Part shown: positions 53,006-63,329 of the stretch, one piece after another | Layout: the number at the start of each line of letters is the position of its first letter | How positions within the stretch are numbered: the stretch's first letter is position 1 | Source of the DNA: Bremia lactucae | Taxonomy: Eukaryota > Oomycota > Peronosporomycetes > Peronosporales > Peronosporaceae | Assembly (NCBI RefSeq): GCF_004359215.1 | Contig: NC_090621.1 | Location: 3,982,381-4,046,380, forward strand | DNA length: 64,000 bases | Reading direction: 5' to 3' | Notes under the pieces: model-generated | Told to the model about the DNA's origin: nothing | Databases searched by the model: none | The model's input: only the letters and a program-made list of their open reading frames with translations | Program-made: the position numbers and the translations under genes

Positions 53006-53925
53006 TTGCATCTCAGTCTTGGACACGTTAGTTACGGCGGACTAGAAGCAATTATTATAAACAATTCCGCAGCTGGTGTCGACATCGAGCCAGTCATGCA
53101 GTGGGAACTTTGCGGAGGCTGTGCGCTGAGAAATCAAACTCGTGTCAAGTTTCAGTCTGCGTCAACGGATCGCTCAAAATCTCTTTTGGAAGTTGTCCAC
53201 GGCGATGTGTGTGGACCAATAAAGACTTCCACTTCCGGCGGAATCAATTATTTTGTTACATTCATCGATGACAAGTATCGGCATTGCGCAGTGTATCTTA
53301 TACGGCACAAGTCCGAAGTCTTCAACAAGTTTGTTCACTTTGTAAAGTTTGCTCAGAATTTAATCAGTAATTCCGTCAAGATGCTTCGCAGCGCCAACGG
53401 CGGCGAGTACAAGTCAGTTAGGTTGGCCAAATTCTGCGCTGATCGTGGGATTGTCCAGAAGTTCACGCCCCCATATACCCCTGAACCTAACGGTGTAGCC
53501 GAGAGGATGAATCGGACCCTTGTCGAGTGTGGGCGGTGCATGATTGAGCATGCTGTGTTGGTCAAGGAGTACTGGGGAGAAGCAGTTATGACAGCTGTTT
53601 TCTCCGTAATCTTATGCCAACTCGTGCTCAAGGCTCCACACGAGGAATGGATGAAGAAATAGCCGATACTTGCGAATGTCAAGGTATTTGGCTGTCATGC
53701 GTATGTGCACGTCCCAATGAAGAAGCGCTCAACGTTATACGCTCAAGCAAGTCTGTGACGTTTCTTGGATATTCGGAGCACGAAAAGTCGTATCGGTTCG
53801 AGAAACTATCAACAGGCCGGATCATTCTAAGTCAGGATGCTAAGTTTATGAAGAACAATTCTGACAGCGGAAACACGGACAAGCCTCTGACAGGACAACA
53901 GAATATCACAGCGAACTTGCGGTGA
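53006..53925 (+). pseudogene. C1 integrase with second catalytic Asp replaced by Ala
   Basis: LSLGHVSYGGLEAI pre-integrase, CGGC zinc ligands, core Asp in HGDVCGPIK. The second motif reads RSANGGEYKS where B1 has RSDNGGEY (GCC for GAC, near 53395), and the Glu in NGVAERMNRT is intact. The pre-integrase to integrase passage is one open frame to 53662. A frame break near 53610 precedes the C-terminal part (FLGYSEHEKSYRFEKL, 53740-53810). Without the second Asp the enzyme should be inactive. Confidence 0.85.
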
Positions 53926-54126
53926 CTGACGCTGAAGAAAACGACAAAGATATGCACGAAGAGTCGTCCGAGATTCCGCTATCACAAGAGCAAACGTAAT
54001 AATCTGAGCGGCCGAATACAGGTTATATTCCAGGATCTAAGCGCTATCTGAGGACTCAATCGCTCGAAAATTTGTCTTGACCATTAAGTGCTGAACGAAG
54101 TGGTCGCGCAAGTAAAGAAACGTCAG

Positions 54127-55580
54127 CTCAAGGTCAATCAAGACCTCTTGAAGACATGTCAGCTCTGCTTACGTCGAGCAAGGAAGAGAAAAAAGACTGT
54201 GCGTACGCTGTGGATTTAGTGAAAGAAGAGCCGGCATTATATATGTCAGCTTTGGAATCCAGCGACGCCAGCAAGTGGAAAGAAGCATGCACATCTGAGT
54301 TTTGTTCGCTGACCAACAATGAGACATGGGAGCTTGTGGTCCTGCCACGCGGCTGAAAAGCGATAAGCAGCAATTGGGTGTTCAAGTTAAAAGAAACTGC
54401 TGAAGGACTTATCGAGCAATACAAGGCACGCCTCATTGGAAAAGGTTTTCTGCAGAAGCACGGAGTGGACTTTAGAGAGACATTCGCTCCGGTGGCCAAG
54501 TTTACATCAATTCAAATTATTCTGAGGATAGCGGCTCAGCATGGCCTAGTTCCACACCAGATGGAACGTCAAGCGCGATCTAATGGCCATGATATCTGTG
54601 GTGACCTACGATGACAATCTATTTTTTGCGTGCAGCAATATGGCTTTACTTAAGATGAAACAGCGTGCTTTGAGTAAGCGATTTGAGATGTCCGACTTAG
54701 GTGAGCTGAAGTTCTGTCTCGGAATGCAAGTCGAGCGAAATGACGAGTCTGGCGATGTGTCAATGCGGCAAAGGATTGCAAGCCTGTAGGAACGCCTCAA
54801 GACATTGGATTAAAGCTGACTAAGGCTATGTGTGAAGGTGAAGATGACAGCAAGCACCACGAGACAATGAAGAACGTTCCGTATCGCAGTGCTGTTGGTG
54901 CCACAATGTACCTGATGGTTGGTACTCGCCCTGACCTTGCTGCCGCTGTGGGAACTCGAAGTCAGCATGCTGCTGATCCTTGCCCGACTCACTGGCAAGC
55001 TCTTAAGCGTGTGTTTCGGTACCTGCAAGCGACTCCAACACATGGACATCGATTTTCAGAATCCGGTTGCGGTGAATTAGTAGGCAATTCGGATGCTGAC
55101 TGGGCAGGTGATATCGAATCAAGACGAAGCACTAGTGGATACGTGTTTGTACTGAACAAGGCGTGTGTCAGCTGGCGCAGTAAGAAACAGCGGACAGTTG
55201 CACTATCTTCGACTGAGGCTGAGAATATGGCACTATCAGAGGCTACTCAAGAGGCATCAAGCGATGAACCTGTGAAGGTGTACGAAGATAATCAAGGTGC
55301 AATTGCGTTGGCCAAGAATCCCGAATGCCACAAGTGCAACAAGCACATCGATGTTCAAAAGAAGGTTGAAGATAGTAACGTGATATTAGAGTGCTGCTCA
55401 ATACTCGAATTGTTAGCAGTTTCTATGACTAAGCCGAATTCTGCAATTCAGTTTAGCGCTCTACGATCGAATTTAGGCATACAAAGCTCAATCGCTGTCG
55501 AGTCGAGTGGAAGTGAAGTTCAGGGAGCATCTCGAGCAGTAACATTACCGGTAAATACCAGATTAGCATATTGTTGCTAA
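54127..55580 (+). pseudogene. C1 RT-RNase H with RT deletion
   Basis: ALESSDASKWKEACTSEF, NNETWELVVLPRG, stop, NWVFKLKETAEG, YKARLIGKGFLQKHGVDFRETFAPVAKFTS, then HQME is joined to NGHDI-type sequence near 54570-54600. This removes the motif A part of RT, and the YVDD motif reads TYDD. RNase H is long and open (54828-55580: [58 protein letters not shown]), with the RYHFVRE segment shortened. Confidence 0.85.
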
Positions 55581-55842
55581 TCCTGCGAAAGTTGTCTGAA
55601 GTTGAGATTCATAATCTTTTAATGCGTTTAAACGTGCTAATGGTCGAAATAATCAAGGTAGAATTATAATTTTCCGACGGCGGTTGTCCGATGGCGAGAA
55701 TGACGTCATTGGAAGCTTCGAGAAGGTTCTAAAAGCTTTTTAGTAAATGATTGGCGTAGACTAGTAATAGAGATTACGAACTAAGGACCATAATATATTT
55801 ACTTTGCATTTTGCATCCTACTACACAAGGGCCTTTTCTTCA
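55514..55842 (+). repeat. C1 3' LTR
   Basis: 329 bp, TGAAGTTCAGGG to CCTTTTCTTCA. One TGACGTCA at 55701-55708. The RNase H frame continues into it, as in B1. Confidence 0.8.
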
Positions 55843-55990
55843 TGCAGCAATTCAAAGGAGGCGTATTGACGCTTGTCGTGGTTGCTTGAATTTTTTTTTG
55901 ACAATATTTCTTCTTGACATCCACGTTACATGCTTGATGAGCTTGTCGTTGATAAAGTGGAGGCGTTCCACCAGCAATCATTTGTTTTAC
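55843..55990 (-). pseudogene. Copia pre-integrase remnant
   Basis: On the minus strand: QMIAGGTPP, TSSSSM-like, CNVDVKKKYC, KKIQATTTS, a decayed MIKDA...CRGCQEGN...KQP stretch resembling the D element. It lies right of C1 and has no partner nearby. Confidence 0.55.
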
Positions 55991-56110
55991 CGGAACACAG
56001 CTCAAAAATCGCCAGAAACGCGGATCAAGCACATTCGAGAAGAGGTCTGAAGACGGAAAAGAGAAGCGAGCGTCTTCGATCAAGTTAGTGACATAAAGAC
56101 TCAAACAACT
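55991..56110. other. Unassigned 120-bp stretch
   Basis: Contains a GAAGACGGAAAAGAGAAGCGAGC run reminiscent of LTR R/U5 sequence of the E/A families, but too short and diverged to assign. No coding signal recognised. Confidence 0.4.
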
Positions 56111-57348
56111 TGGCGTGCGTTTCTCTACGGTGTGATGAAGGAGAAAGTGTTCGGCGCGATACCAGAAGGCGTCGAGATTGATGGCGATTTTAATTGCTTG
56201 GGGTTGGTGAAGGCGATTTACGACCTAAATCAGGCTTTGCGGGTAGAGGAAGAGACTTTCAACGAGTTCGCGTGCTCCATCGGCTTCCAAGTATCATCCT
56301 TTGACCCATGCCTCTACATCAAGATAGCAAATCAGTCCTTTTGCTGGTTAGTGCGGGTTTTGAATTCCGCTTGAAAGTTGTAATTGATATTTTGTGATAG
56401 TTACTGCGTTTTTGCGCTGGTCTACATGGATGACGTGTTGGTGACCGGCAGCTCGCTCGATTTATTTGCGCACACGAAGTCGGATCTCAAGACACGCTTC
56501 GAAATGACTGACAGGGGCAAGTGTTCTTTTGTACTGGGCATTGAATTGGTGGAAGACTCGGACGGCAGCGTGACAATGCACCAGCGAGCTATGCCAATGA
56601 TATTCTAAAGCAATTTGATGTGGATGAGTGCGATACCACAACAAGTTTGGTCGACTAGGGTTCTCGGCTTGTGTCAAGCAGCGAAGCCACTAAGATCAAT
56701 GTTCCGTTTCGTGAAGCAGTGAGAGCTTTGATGCATTTGGTGACTGCGTCTTACGTCTCACGCTTCATGGAGAATCCACAGCAAGAACATTGGGCGGCGG
56801 TGAAGCGCATCTTCCGATATCTGCAAGAAACCAAGTTGCATGAACTTCGCTTCCAGTCGAGTGACATGATCGACTTTCGTGGATACTCGGATGCGGACTG
56901 GGCTAGCGACCACGCTGATAGCAAGTCGACTTTGGGTTATGTCATCATGCTAATGAGTGCACCGGTGAGTTGGGAAGGAAAAAGCAGTCAGGTTTGTCGC
57001 TGTCAACGAGCGAAGTGGAGTACATTGCGCCTAGTCTGACCATCCATATAGGCAAGTGAGTCCATTGCATGATATGCGAGATTTAAGCGGCCGCGAACGA
57101 GTCGAAATCAAATCTTATCATCCGTGAAGATAACCAGTTATGCATAAAGCTGTAAAAAAATCCGGTGATCATGGACGCGCCAAGCATTTCGACATTAGGT
57201 ATTATCACATCCGTGATGAGGTCAAGCACGGTGAAGTGAAGCTCAAATATTGCGAGACTTGCGCGATGTTGGCGGATATCATGAACTAAGGACTTTCAAG
57301 ATCTCGTCACAAGGACTTGACGACGGCTCTCGGCATTAAAGGAAGTCC
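56111..57348 (+). pseudogene. L, copia RT-RNase H fragment
   Basis: KEKVFGAIPEGVEIDGDFNCLGLVKAIYDLNQALR, YMDD ([12 protein letters not shown], near 56425-56440, Val replaced by Met), [46 protein letters not shown] (with loss of the [10 protein letters not shown] segment), RFMENPQQEHWAAVKRIFRYLQ, YSDADWASDHAD, then a decayed RNase H C-terminus to the purine tract at 57350. RT fingers are absent. Several frameshifts. Confidence 0.83.
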
Positions 57349-57362
57349 GCATTGAGGGGGCG

Positions 57363-57636
57363 TATTAAGAATTATATCTTTCAGGTAATGTGCATAACCG
57401 GAACCGGTCCAATTCGAAGCGTGGTTTAGCATAGCTTTTACTTGTATTTTAGTATACTTAAATGCACTATGTAGAAATGAGTGGTTACGAGAAGTAAAAA
57501 TGTAAGCACCGAAAAATCAATCACTTCCTGAAATACATCCTCTACAACAAGTGTCTTCGCAACTTTGCGCAGACTCTCTGCTTCGGCTTTCCTCCTTCCT
57601 TCGCCTTCGCTAGATCTTCGGCTTCAGAAATCAACA
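57363..57636 (+). repeat. LTR shared by L (3') and J (5')
   Basis: 274 bp; TATTAAGAATT at the left, directly after GAGGGGGCG, and CAACA at the right, directly before GGTTATGA. A purine tract on one side and a primer site on the other mean the same LTR closes L and opens J, the head-to-tail arrangement seen in the A array. Confidence 0.83.
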
Positions 57637-57640
57637 GGTT

Positions 57641-58370
57641 ATGATTGCAACGACCATATCTTCTGCGCAAGATGCTTCGACGAAGGTACACGTCGACGAG
57701 TTTTAAGGTGATAATTACGCCACGTGGTACATGCGTGGCGTATTCCTGAACCAAGTCGGCGTGGCACGTGGTTAACCGAGAGGTAACGCCGACATTTGCT
57801 GATGCCCGTGCTAGGGATGGATACGTCAAGGCCAGCAATATTGCGTTTGGCCTAATGCTGCTGCATATGGACGCAGACTACCACCATGTGGTTGACGACT
57901 GTGAAGAAGCTTATGTTGCGTGGACACGTATTAAGTCACTATACGGTGTATCACAGAAGGCTGGATGCTTCTACTTGGAGCGGCAGCTATTCAGCATGGA
58001 GATGGCAGAAGACGGCAAGGTTTTGCATCACTGCAGCGAGGTTCTCACCATAGGCGCTATCTTCAGCAGTATCGGCGTCAAGATAGAGGATGAAGACGTT
58101 GCAATCTGCGTGCTTCGAAGTATCCCGAAAAGCTACGAGAGTATCGTGCTGAACTTGGAGATGAGCAGTGCAGAGACTGCGGACACAAGACGTTGTAAAG
58201 GTGCTGACGAACGAGCACATTAAGCGACAAGGTGATAGGACCGCAACGGTGAAGACTGAAGACGCAGCCAAAGCGCTCAGTGCGAGCGAGAGTCCCGCCA
58301 ATGCACTTATTGCGGAAAACTGGGGCACGGGTAGAGCGATGCTTGACCAAGCCAAAGGACGACAAGCGAG
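57641..58370 (+). pseudogene. J copia gag
   Basis: Start MIATTISSAQDASTK in GGTTATGATTGC; a stop follows at VDEF. It resumes at 57768: [115 protein letters not shown] shift near 58190 precedes [18 protein letters not shown] and a knuckle remnant (CTYCGKLGHG-like, about 58300). Confidence 0.83.
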
Positions 58371-58965
58371 GAGCTAGACGCGGCGGACAAAACCATGGAA
58401 GCGGAGCAGCAATGTTCTATATCGGCACAACGACGACTACGAATGAGATCGGGTTGCATTTGCGGTTTCGCTGGAATGCGAGCTTTCGACAAGCAAATAT
58501 ATGCCAGGAATGTGGGCCATTGACAATGGCACCACTTAACATATATGCTACGACTGGTCCAAGCTTTATACTAGACGAGCAAAGCCAATGCGACCTTTTA
58601 GTGGCTGATGCTAACAAGACGGTGATTATGGGCGTAGGGACTATTGCTGAGCAGGCAGTCCTACCCAACGGTGAAATTCGTTAAATCAAATCAAGGACGC
58701 GTTGTAGGTTCCGAAGATAAGCAAGAACGTGCTCTCTGCTCCACAGATCCGCAAAAAGTGGTCGCTTCCAAGGGGTGTTTGACGGAGCTCGCATGAACAT
58801 TGCAAGGAAAAGCTCAACGCAAAAGCTGACAACGACCTACCTCATTGATGGACTTTGCTGACTCCGCACCGCAAAGCGGTTAGCTTATTCGGCAACTTCA
58901 AACAGCAAATCGACCTGCAATCGAGAAAAGGGCCACGGGCAAATGACATGCTGCGAAAAACATGC
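58371..58965 (+). pseudogene. J protease and pre-integrase remnant
   Basis: Gly/Arg-rich gag tail, MWAIDNGTT then a stop (DSGAT altered), LLVADANKTVIMGVGTIAEQAVLPNGEIR, LCSTDPQK-type and [20 protein letters not shown], then a damaged LHARMGH (about 58905-58940). At about 58965 it meets minus-strand sequence of K. Confidence 0.75.
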
Positions 58966-60603
58966 TTTTCCCAACCCCGTTTGATAATGAGCTGAATGTG
59001 ACATTCCCGTGCCTGTTTGGTTCTTGCGCTTACCAGTGTAGATGGTCTGACGCACGTCGTCATCGTTGATCGTAAAGAGATTGAGGTCCAACGCCGCATC
59101 TCAGCTTCCTCACTTGATCGCTCCATCGAAAAGTCAAAAGTCGATTCGTCGAAGGTGATGTCGCGACTGACCACCACTTGTCTCGCCTCAATGTCGTACA
59201 AAGCCTTCGACGCTTCATCGTAGCCCATGAACATCCCGACCCGATCCGGCGAGTCCACTTCATCCGCTTCTCCCTTGGTGTTAAGATATACGCCTGACAT
59301 CCAAACACACGCATGTGCTTGACGCTTAATTCGACTTGTACACAATTTCGATTGGAGCATTGTGATCGATTTTGAGTAATGGTAGGCGATTCTTGATGTA
59401 AATCGCCGTCATCGCCGCTTCAGCCCAGAAACACTTGTCCGCTTATGCATGATACAACAAGCTGCGTCCAACCCTGAATAGTTCTACTGTGCCGTTGGTC
59501 TGGTGTGAAAGTGGGACCGTAACCTGCTGCTCGATATCTTTGTCTTTGTAGAAGGTCTAGATAGAGTTCATCGCAAACTCATGCGTTCAATCATGTCGGA
59601 AGAACTTGGTCTTCTTGCCAAACTGCGACTGGATCTTGAGGAGGTAGCTCTTTATTCAGTCTTCACTCTCAAACTTGGCTTGCAGACAGAAACCTTTCAT
59701 GCATCCGCTGGCTTCATCGACCACAAGCAGCAGTATCTACCGTTGCCAATCAAAACTTCCTCCATCGGACCACAAACGTTGAAGTGTAGTAGCTCGAACA
59801 CACCGTAGTGCCGCTTGTCACGGTTGGGTGGGAATGGTTTTTGAACCATTTTCCCTTTTTGGCGACCGCGACTCATGCTTGATCCGGTTGAGTTGGAAGG
59901 TGCCTTGGCGTTCTTGATCATGTCGGTGGCTACCATCTTGCAAAGAGCATCGAGCGGCGCATGACCCCTGCGTGCATGCATGTCTATACCTCCACGGCTT
60001 GTCGCTACATTTGTCGATCAATGTTGAGTGCGAAGTCAGTAAAGTCCATCGAAGAGATCCGCTATCGCCACGATCTGCGTAGAATTCTTGCGCTTCACTT
60101 GCATCTTGCACCCATTGAACACGACTTGAAACTTGCCACAATGCTTTGATCTGCGGCACTAGCAGCAGATTCTTGCTCATAGTTGGTACGAACAGCGCGT
60201 CCTTGATTTCGGTCCCGCGCTCTTAGCCATTGGGCAGAACCAACCACTTGATCCATGATAGTTCCCACACCTTTAATCGCAGCCTTGCTGCCGTTTGTCA
60301 CCAATAGTTTGCTCGTTGAGGCTTGCAAACTTGGCCTTTTTGTTGCAGATGTGGTGCTGAGCACCGCGGTCAACCGCCCCGCATATAACATTTAGTTGCC
60401 CGTCGAAAGTTCAGCCTCCAGCCTCCAGCGAATTCGCAAACGCAACCCGACCGTAGTTGTCGTAGTTGATGTTGGCTCGCGATTGAGCACTATTAGCTTC
60501 GCGTCTACTACCGTTGCTGCCGCCGCGTCCACTACCTCTGCTGCCGCCGCGTCGAGCTCCTCCTTGATTCTCGTCCTTCTGCTTGGTCATCAACTCTTGT
60601 GTA
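58966..60603 (-). pseudogene. K, copia gag tail-protease-integrase remnant, cut by the gypsy element
   Basis: Right to left: Gly-rich gag tail (KQKDENQGGARRGGSRGSGRG), protease AVDRGAQHHICNKKAKF (DSGAT altered to DRGAQ, near 60370-60395), [48 protein letters not shown] (a zinc Cys lost), LLHFNVCGPM (the first catalytic Asp is Asn), a decayed core, FGCQAYILTPREKRMKW, and a linker with TGKRKNQTGTG near 58990. The right side is interrupted at 60603 by the gypsy LTR. Confidence 0.8.
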
Positions 60604-61062
60604 TGTGATGCACATAGGTGCATTCACATTAGGAAGGATGACGCCTAGCGTCATCCGCTACGCGAGGTTTCTAGGAAGATACGCTCGCAATACATATTTA
60701 GTGTTATCTATAGAGATGACATTTTGATTGGTAAAATAGGCATTCATATTTAATGGGATTAAATATAAATCAGGCTAAAAACTTCTTTCTACTTGGTAAG
60801 TGCGAACGAGGAGCCGGGTTACCGCTCCCGTGACGACACTTAAGTAAAGTTCTTAGTGCGTTTGGTGAGGTCGCTGACGATTCCACCACAACTACCTCAC
60901 TGCACGCAAGAGAAGCTGGTTAAATCGCTTCCTCGCTGTGCTAGGGTGTGTGTCTGAGTTGAGCGTGGCCGCATTACGACGTGCCCGCCTACACTTGGTA
61001 GTACTTGAAATCCTTCCCACGACCCGCATCTCTGCGTGTGTACGTGAGGACGAGCCTCAACA
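60604..61062 (+). repeat. Gypsy 5' LTR
   Basis: Starts TGTGATGCAC, ends CCTCAACA, about 459 bp. The first 55 bp hold two inverted repeats: TGTGATGCAC-ATAG-GTGCATTCACA (60604 on) and GGATGACGC-CTA-GCGTCATCC (60637-60657). The following TTGATTAAGCTC resembles a mutated TTGGTATCAGAGC-type initiator-tRNA primer site, which sets the 3' edge; that edge is inferred because no partner LTR is in view. Confidence 0.7.
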
Positions 61063-61118
61063 TTGATTAAGCTCACTTTCCCCACCTCTCCGAATATCAT
61101 CGGGAGTTAACAGGGCAC

Positions 61119-62210
61119 ATGGCGCAGGGACTTGGTGAACAAGCCCTGGCCAGGCTTCTGAGTGGTCCTTTTGAGCAACATGTTTCTCAGTTGGAGCAGT
61201 TTGAGGCATTCGTGCTCGGACAGCGGAGAGTGCCCTGGCCAGGCTTCTCAGTGGTCCTTTTGAGCAACATGTTTCTCAGTTTGGGCAGTTTGAGGCATTC
61301 GTGCTCAGACAGCGGAGAGGCGCGTCCGAGGCACAGAGCCATGCTGCGGTGGTGTTCATCACTCAGACTCAGGGTAGGCTGAGGCATGAGCAGGCTCGGA
61401 GCGACGATCACAACAGGACTGTTGAGATGCTCTCTGCCCGGTAGCATCAGCCGAGGTCCATTCGGATGGACCCGCCCAAGTTCGATGGAAATGCAGCGCA
61501 GACGATTGTACACTGGCTGTTAGCCAAGGAGCAATGCAGCTCATCGAGGACGACAGCCGGATGGTGTCGTACGCCATGTCGCATTTGCGTGGTAAGGCCC
61601 CAGAGTGGGCTTACTCGGCGCTTCTGGCGGATGTTGAGGCGTTCCCTACATGAGCGACCTTTAAAAAAAGATTTGCGTCATGTTCCAGCCGCCGATCAAC
61701 GATGTGTTGCTTCAGGCGCGCTTCTTTGGAGCGCGACAGACAAAGCGATCTCTTCAACAGTATATGCTGGAGATGCGCTCGCTGTCCGCGTCCATTACCG
61801 TAAGTCCGATTCCGGAGCACACTAAATTGCCAACGTTTATGAACGGACTACGGCATGGCCCAACGCGACAGGCCCTTTTCAGAAAGGTGCCGTCGACGAA
61901 GGAAGAGGCAATCCAAATTGCCTTAGTTGAGAAGCAATCCTACAATAGTGCCTCTGCGACAGCTTAAGATAAGCCGTCGGCCAAGAGGTAAGATGCCACT
62001 CCAATGGAGTTGGGCAAGGCAAACGTTGTCTGCTATAAATGCGGCAAGCGCGGCCACATGGTCGCTCGCTGCTATGCCAGGGTCCCTGCTGGGGCAAATA
62101 TTCCCAGCAAGAGGACTCCCTTGCTGAAGTGCGATGGCAAGAACCAGCGTGCGAGACGCATGAGTTCTGCATCGACCACTGAGGGGTCGGGAAATGCAGA
62201 ATTGTAGTAG
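61119..62210 (+). pseudogene. Gypsy gag, frame-broken
   Basis: Begins near MAQGLGEQALARLL. An 89-bp tandem duplication (61144-61232 and 61233-61319) shifts the frame. DPPKFDGNAAQTIVHWLL, then a frameshifted stretch to 61680, then FQPPINDVLLQARFFGARQTKRSL, LPTFMNGLRHGPTRQALF, EEAIQIALVEKQS. The CCHC knuckle CYKCGKRGHMVARC is at 62031-62072. Gag forms the particle and binds RNA. Initiation codon uncertain. Confidence 0.78.
61144..61319 (+). repeat. 89-bp tandem duplication in gypsy gag
   Basis: CCCTGGCCAGGCTTCT recurs at 61144 and 61233. The two copies differ at about four positions (for example GTTGGAGCAG versus GTTTGGGCAG). The unit length is not a multiple of three, so the duplication itself breaks the gag frame. 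Confidence 0.9.
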
Positions 62211-62239
62211 GGACGGGATGCCCTGCTGACGCGGACTCT

Positions 62240-62641
62240 GAAGCTACCCCTAAGTTCAGAGTTGTGGGACAAGTGGTTAGCGTAGTCCCTGAGGTCTCGA
62301 AATTTCGGATCTTAACCCTGCTAGTCTGTAGCGCTCAAGTAAGAGTATATGACCAGGTGAAAACCCTCCTAGTGGACTTGGGTGCATCACAGAATTTTGT
62401 TAAACTCGCGGCTCTAAGAAAGAGATCAGCGATGTTTGAGTCGCTTTGCCAGGATGGCAAGCGAGAAGAGGCGACTGTTTGTTTATCGATCGGCGCGCTC
62501 ATAAAGTCTGAGGGAGTTCAGGTAGAACTCGCCTTTAACTTTAGTGACTTCTCCTGTAAAGAGAAGTTTACAGTGCTAGGTATGGAGAGTCCGTACGACC
62601 TCATTCTAGCCATGCCATATATGGCAAAACGCCAACCATAG
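62240..62641 (+). pseudogene. Gypsy aspartic protease
   Basis: Open at 62264-62641 and ends in TAG. Active-site block LLVDLGASQNFV with Asp at 62375-62377; DLGAS replaces the usual D-S/T-G-A, with Gly and Ala kept. VQVELAFNFSDFSCKEKFTVLGM and YDLILAMPY follow, typical of gypsy proteases. The change next to Asp probably impairs catalysis. Confidence 0.75.
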
Positions 62642-63329
62642 ATAGACTGGCGTACACGCACGGTGCGAACTCTACGCAGGGATCCGAAAAGGATGTGCTC
62701 CTGCGCGAGGCGTATGCAACTAGCGTCGTGTTGAACACAGTTGAGGGTGCGTTGACGGGATGTCAACCGTCATTAATTCCTTCCCAGCTCCAAGAGACTG
62801 ATGTAGAGAAAAGGACGATGACAAGTAGTCATGCGTCCGAGTGTCCTGCACAGTGCCTAGCGCGTGGTGCGGTTGGAAGGGGTGCGTCATCTAGGAGAGC
62901 AACGGCAGCACTTTCCAGTCAAAGGTCGTGGTGACTCGAAAAACGATTACCCGACAGATTGAGACGATCAAAAGCACGTCTAAACCAGTGACCCTTGGAT
63001 CAGATCCTGCTAAAGAGGACGGGGCTTCAAAAGAGGTGTTCGAGACGGTCAAGGACGAAATTGCGGAGGCATCCTCAGTTGAGGTGCCCCGGCAAGTCTC
63101 TAAATCTGCCTAGGAGATAGTAAATATCCCGGAGATATTGTGGAATATGTTCCTTGCCGAATTAAAGGAAGAAAAGATTTACGAAATGGTCACACGAGTT
63201 GCAGAAGAGAACTTGGCGGACTGTTGCTCGTCGTCCACAAAAGACAAAGAGCGTCCTAGAAACGGACAAAAAGAAACAGTTCGCTGCTCCAGACTGGGAT
63301 ACCTTGAGAGACAGTCTGATCTTTGAGGC
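62642..63329 (+). pseudogene. Gypsy protease-RT linker
   Basis: Low-conservation region with short open stretches (62695-62934 and 62928-63113). VTRKTITRQIETIK and a Ser/Lys-rich stretch are readable, but no domain is recognised. Spacers of this kind separate protease and RT in oomycete gypsy elements. Confidence 0.55.

Larger units (their letters stand above)
51472..55842 (+). mobile_element. C1, full-length but defective copia element of the B/C lineage
   Basis: LTRs 51472-51725 (254 bp) and 55514-55842 (329 bp), internal region gag-PR-INT-RT-RH. The 3' LTR is 75 bp longer, owing to extra sequence near 55575-55680. Flanks (CCGAG and TGCAG) do not match, so no TSD. Lesions include frameshifts, a catalytic Asp-to-Ala in integrase and a deletion in RT. 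Confidence 0.87.

Noticed and set aside
55991..56110. Possible LTR between C1 and L
   Set aside because: Only a short GAAGACGGAAAAGAGAAGCGAGC-like run is similar to LTR sequence; no ends, primer site or purine tract could be found.
58850..59000. J and K as one element with an inversion like that of G
   Set aside because: Both J and K contain protease and pre-integrase sequence, so the parts overlap instead of complementing each other. Two elements meeting tail to tail is simpler.
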